A stretch of 33,379 bases of DNA. It comes from Chthoniobacterales bacterium (GTDB lineage: Bacteria > Verrucomicrobiota > Verrucomicrobiia > Chthoniobacterales > JACTMZ01). The position numbers and the translations under genes are program-made. Under the pieces are notes generated by a model that had not been told where the DNA came from, searched no databases, and saw nothing but the letters and a program-made list of their open reading frames with translations. The stretch covers positions 1 to 33,379 of the forward strand of contig JAJTYZ010000057.1 of NCBI GenBank assembly GCA_021463515.1, read 5' to 3'. Position 1 is the first letter of the stretch, and the number at the start of each line of letters is the position of its first letter. Below are positions 32,795 to 33,379 of this stretch, piece after piece.

Positions 32795-33340
32795 ATTTTT
32801 CGGCGAAATCCTCAGCGAGCCAAAGAAATGGAAGCGACTCGGAAAAGCAAACTCGCTGCCGTCGAAAGTCAAATTCTCCAAGCCAACACCTATCTCGACG
32901 AGCATCCGCGTGCCGCCGTAGATACCGCACTCAAGGCGGTGAATAAAAAGATTCTCAAACTCAAACTCGACTCCTGGGTAACCATCAAAGCCGTGGACGG
33001 TCAGCGTAAAGCCGAAATGGACATAGATGAATCACAACGCCGAGAAGAAGCCAAACTTGACGGATGTTACGTTCTTAAAACCGATCTCACGGCTGCCCAA
33101 ATCACCAAAGAGGATGTGCATGCACGTTACAAAGATTTAGCCCATGTAGAGCAAGCCTTCCGCACATCGAAGACCGTGGAATTGGAGATGCGCCCCATTC
33201 ATGTTCGCACCGAGAAAAGCACACGCGGGCATACTTTGGTGATAATGCTGGCCTATCGCCTGATCAAGGAACTTCTCCGCTGCTGGGAGGGTTTAACCCG
33301 CATATTTCATACAGGAGATGATCTTGAGATGAATTGGTAG
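32795..33340 (+). pseudogene. IS1634-like transposase, C-terminal fragment
   Basis: Only the C-terminal part of an IS4-superfamily (IS1634-like) transposase remains. 'EEAKLDGCYVLKTDL', 'RYKDLAHVEQAFRTSK' (the Y-(2)-x-(3)-E-(6)-K region with the last catalytic glutamate) and 'MRPIHVRTEKSTRGH' are diagnostic. The similarity starts before the first ATG (32828), at codons reading IFRRNPQRAKE just after a TAA at 32792. The N-terminal domain with the two catalytic aspartates is missing. After 'LIKELLRCWEGL' the text no longer looks like the family, and the stop at 33338 may be a mutation since the frame stays open afterwards to the window edge. No terminal inverted repeat was found. Confidence 0.75.
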
Positions 33341-33379
33341 CTTAATACACCTATAATGAAAGACTTGCTGAAGAGGCGC

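Overview
The window reads as chromosomal DNA of a Gram-negative bacterium with an outer membrane: it has an LptD-type outer-membrane protein, a periplasmic binding protein and an exported amidase. Many genes lack a clear Shine-Dalgarno sequence. It also carries small solitary HTH genes, an OpcA next to Zwf, a polyphosphate-glucokinase-like ROK kinase and a 34-residue AURKAIP1/COX24-type protein. Together these fit the Verrucomicrobiota (PVC group) best, but this is an inference from gene content; no rRNA or other marker gene is present.

Layout. (1) 1-844: the 3' part of a GH20-like glycosidase that runs off the left edge. (2) 846-6514: an accessory island. It holds a small HTH gene, a HicAB toxin-antitoxin pair, a DinJ/YafQ-type pair, and a second copy of the HTH gene followed by a 13-codon remnant of hicB. 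After an M24 peptidase comes a more A+T-rich type II restriction-modification pair that looks AccI-like. (3) 6630-15999: housekeeping genes for UDP-sugar epimerisation, LPS export (LptD), glutamate racemase, a GNAT/small membrane protein/Nudix group, a translationally coupled BtuFDC-like ABC importer, OsmC and long-form HisG. (4) 16008-24278: the COX24-like mini-protein, a TPR protein, the coupled minus-strand operon ppgK-aroB-hemW, a PHP phosphoesterase, a phosphate acetyltransferase-like enzyme and an amidase. (5) 24275-29636: a TVP38/DedA-type membrane protein with three long homopolymer tracts, a possible small membrane protein, metF, then zwf-opcA-tpiA. (6) 29640-33379: a multi-spanning GT-C-like membrane protein, a GT4 glycosyltransferase and a decayed IS1634-like transposase fragment at the right edge.

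How the genes fit together. zwf, opcA, tpiA and ppgK point to glucose-6-phosphate metabolism feeding the oxidative pentose phosphate pathway and glycolysis. galE, lptD, murI, the amidase and the two glycosyltransferases all serve the envelope. The block at 846-6514 is the only clearly mobile or defensive part.

No gap between genes exceeds 300 bases; the longest is 1622-1849, between hicA and dinJ, which holds the hicAB promoter/operator and a weaker candidate operator for dinJ. I saw no tRNA, rRNA, CRISPR array, replication origin or recognisable riboswitch. No completely new system stands out. The points most worth checking are the duplicated HTH/hicB unit, the homopolymer cluster in the TVP38 gene, promoters that sit almost on the start codon, and a palindrome upstream of the ABC importer.
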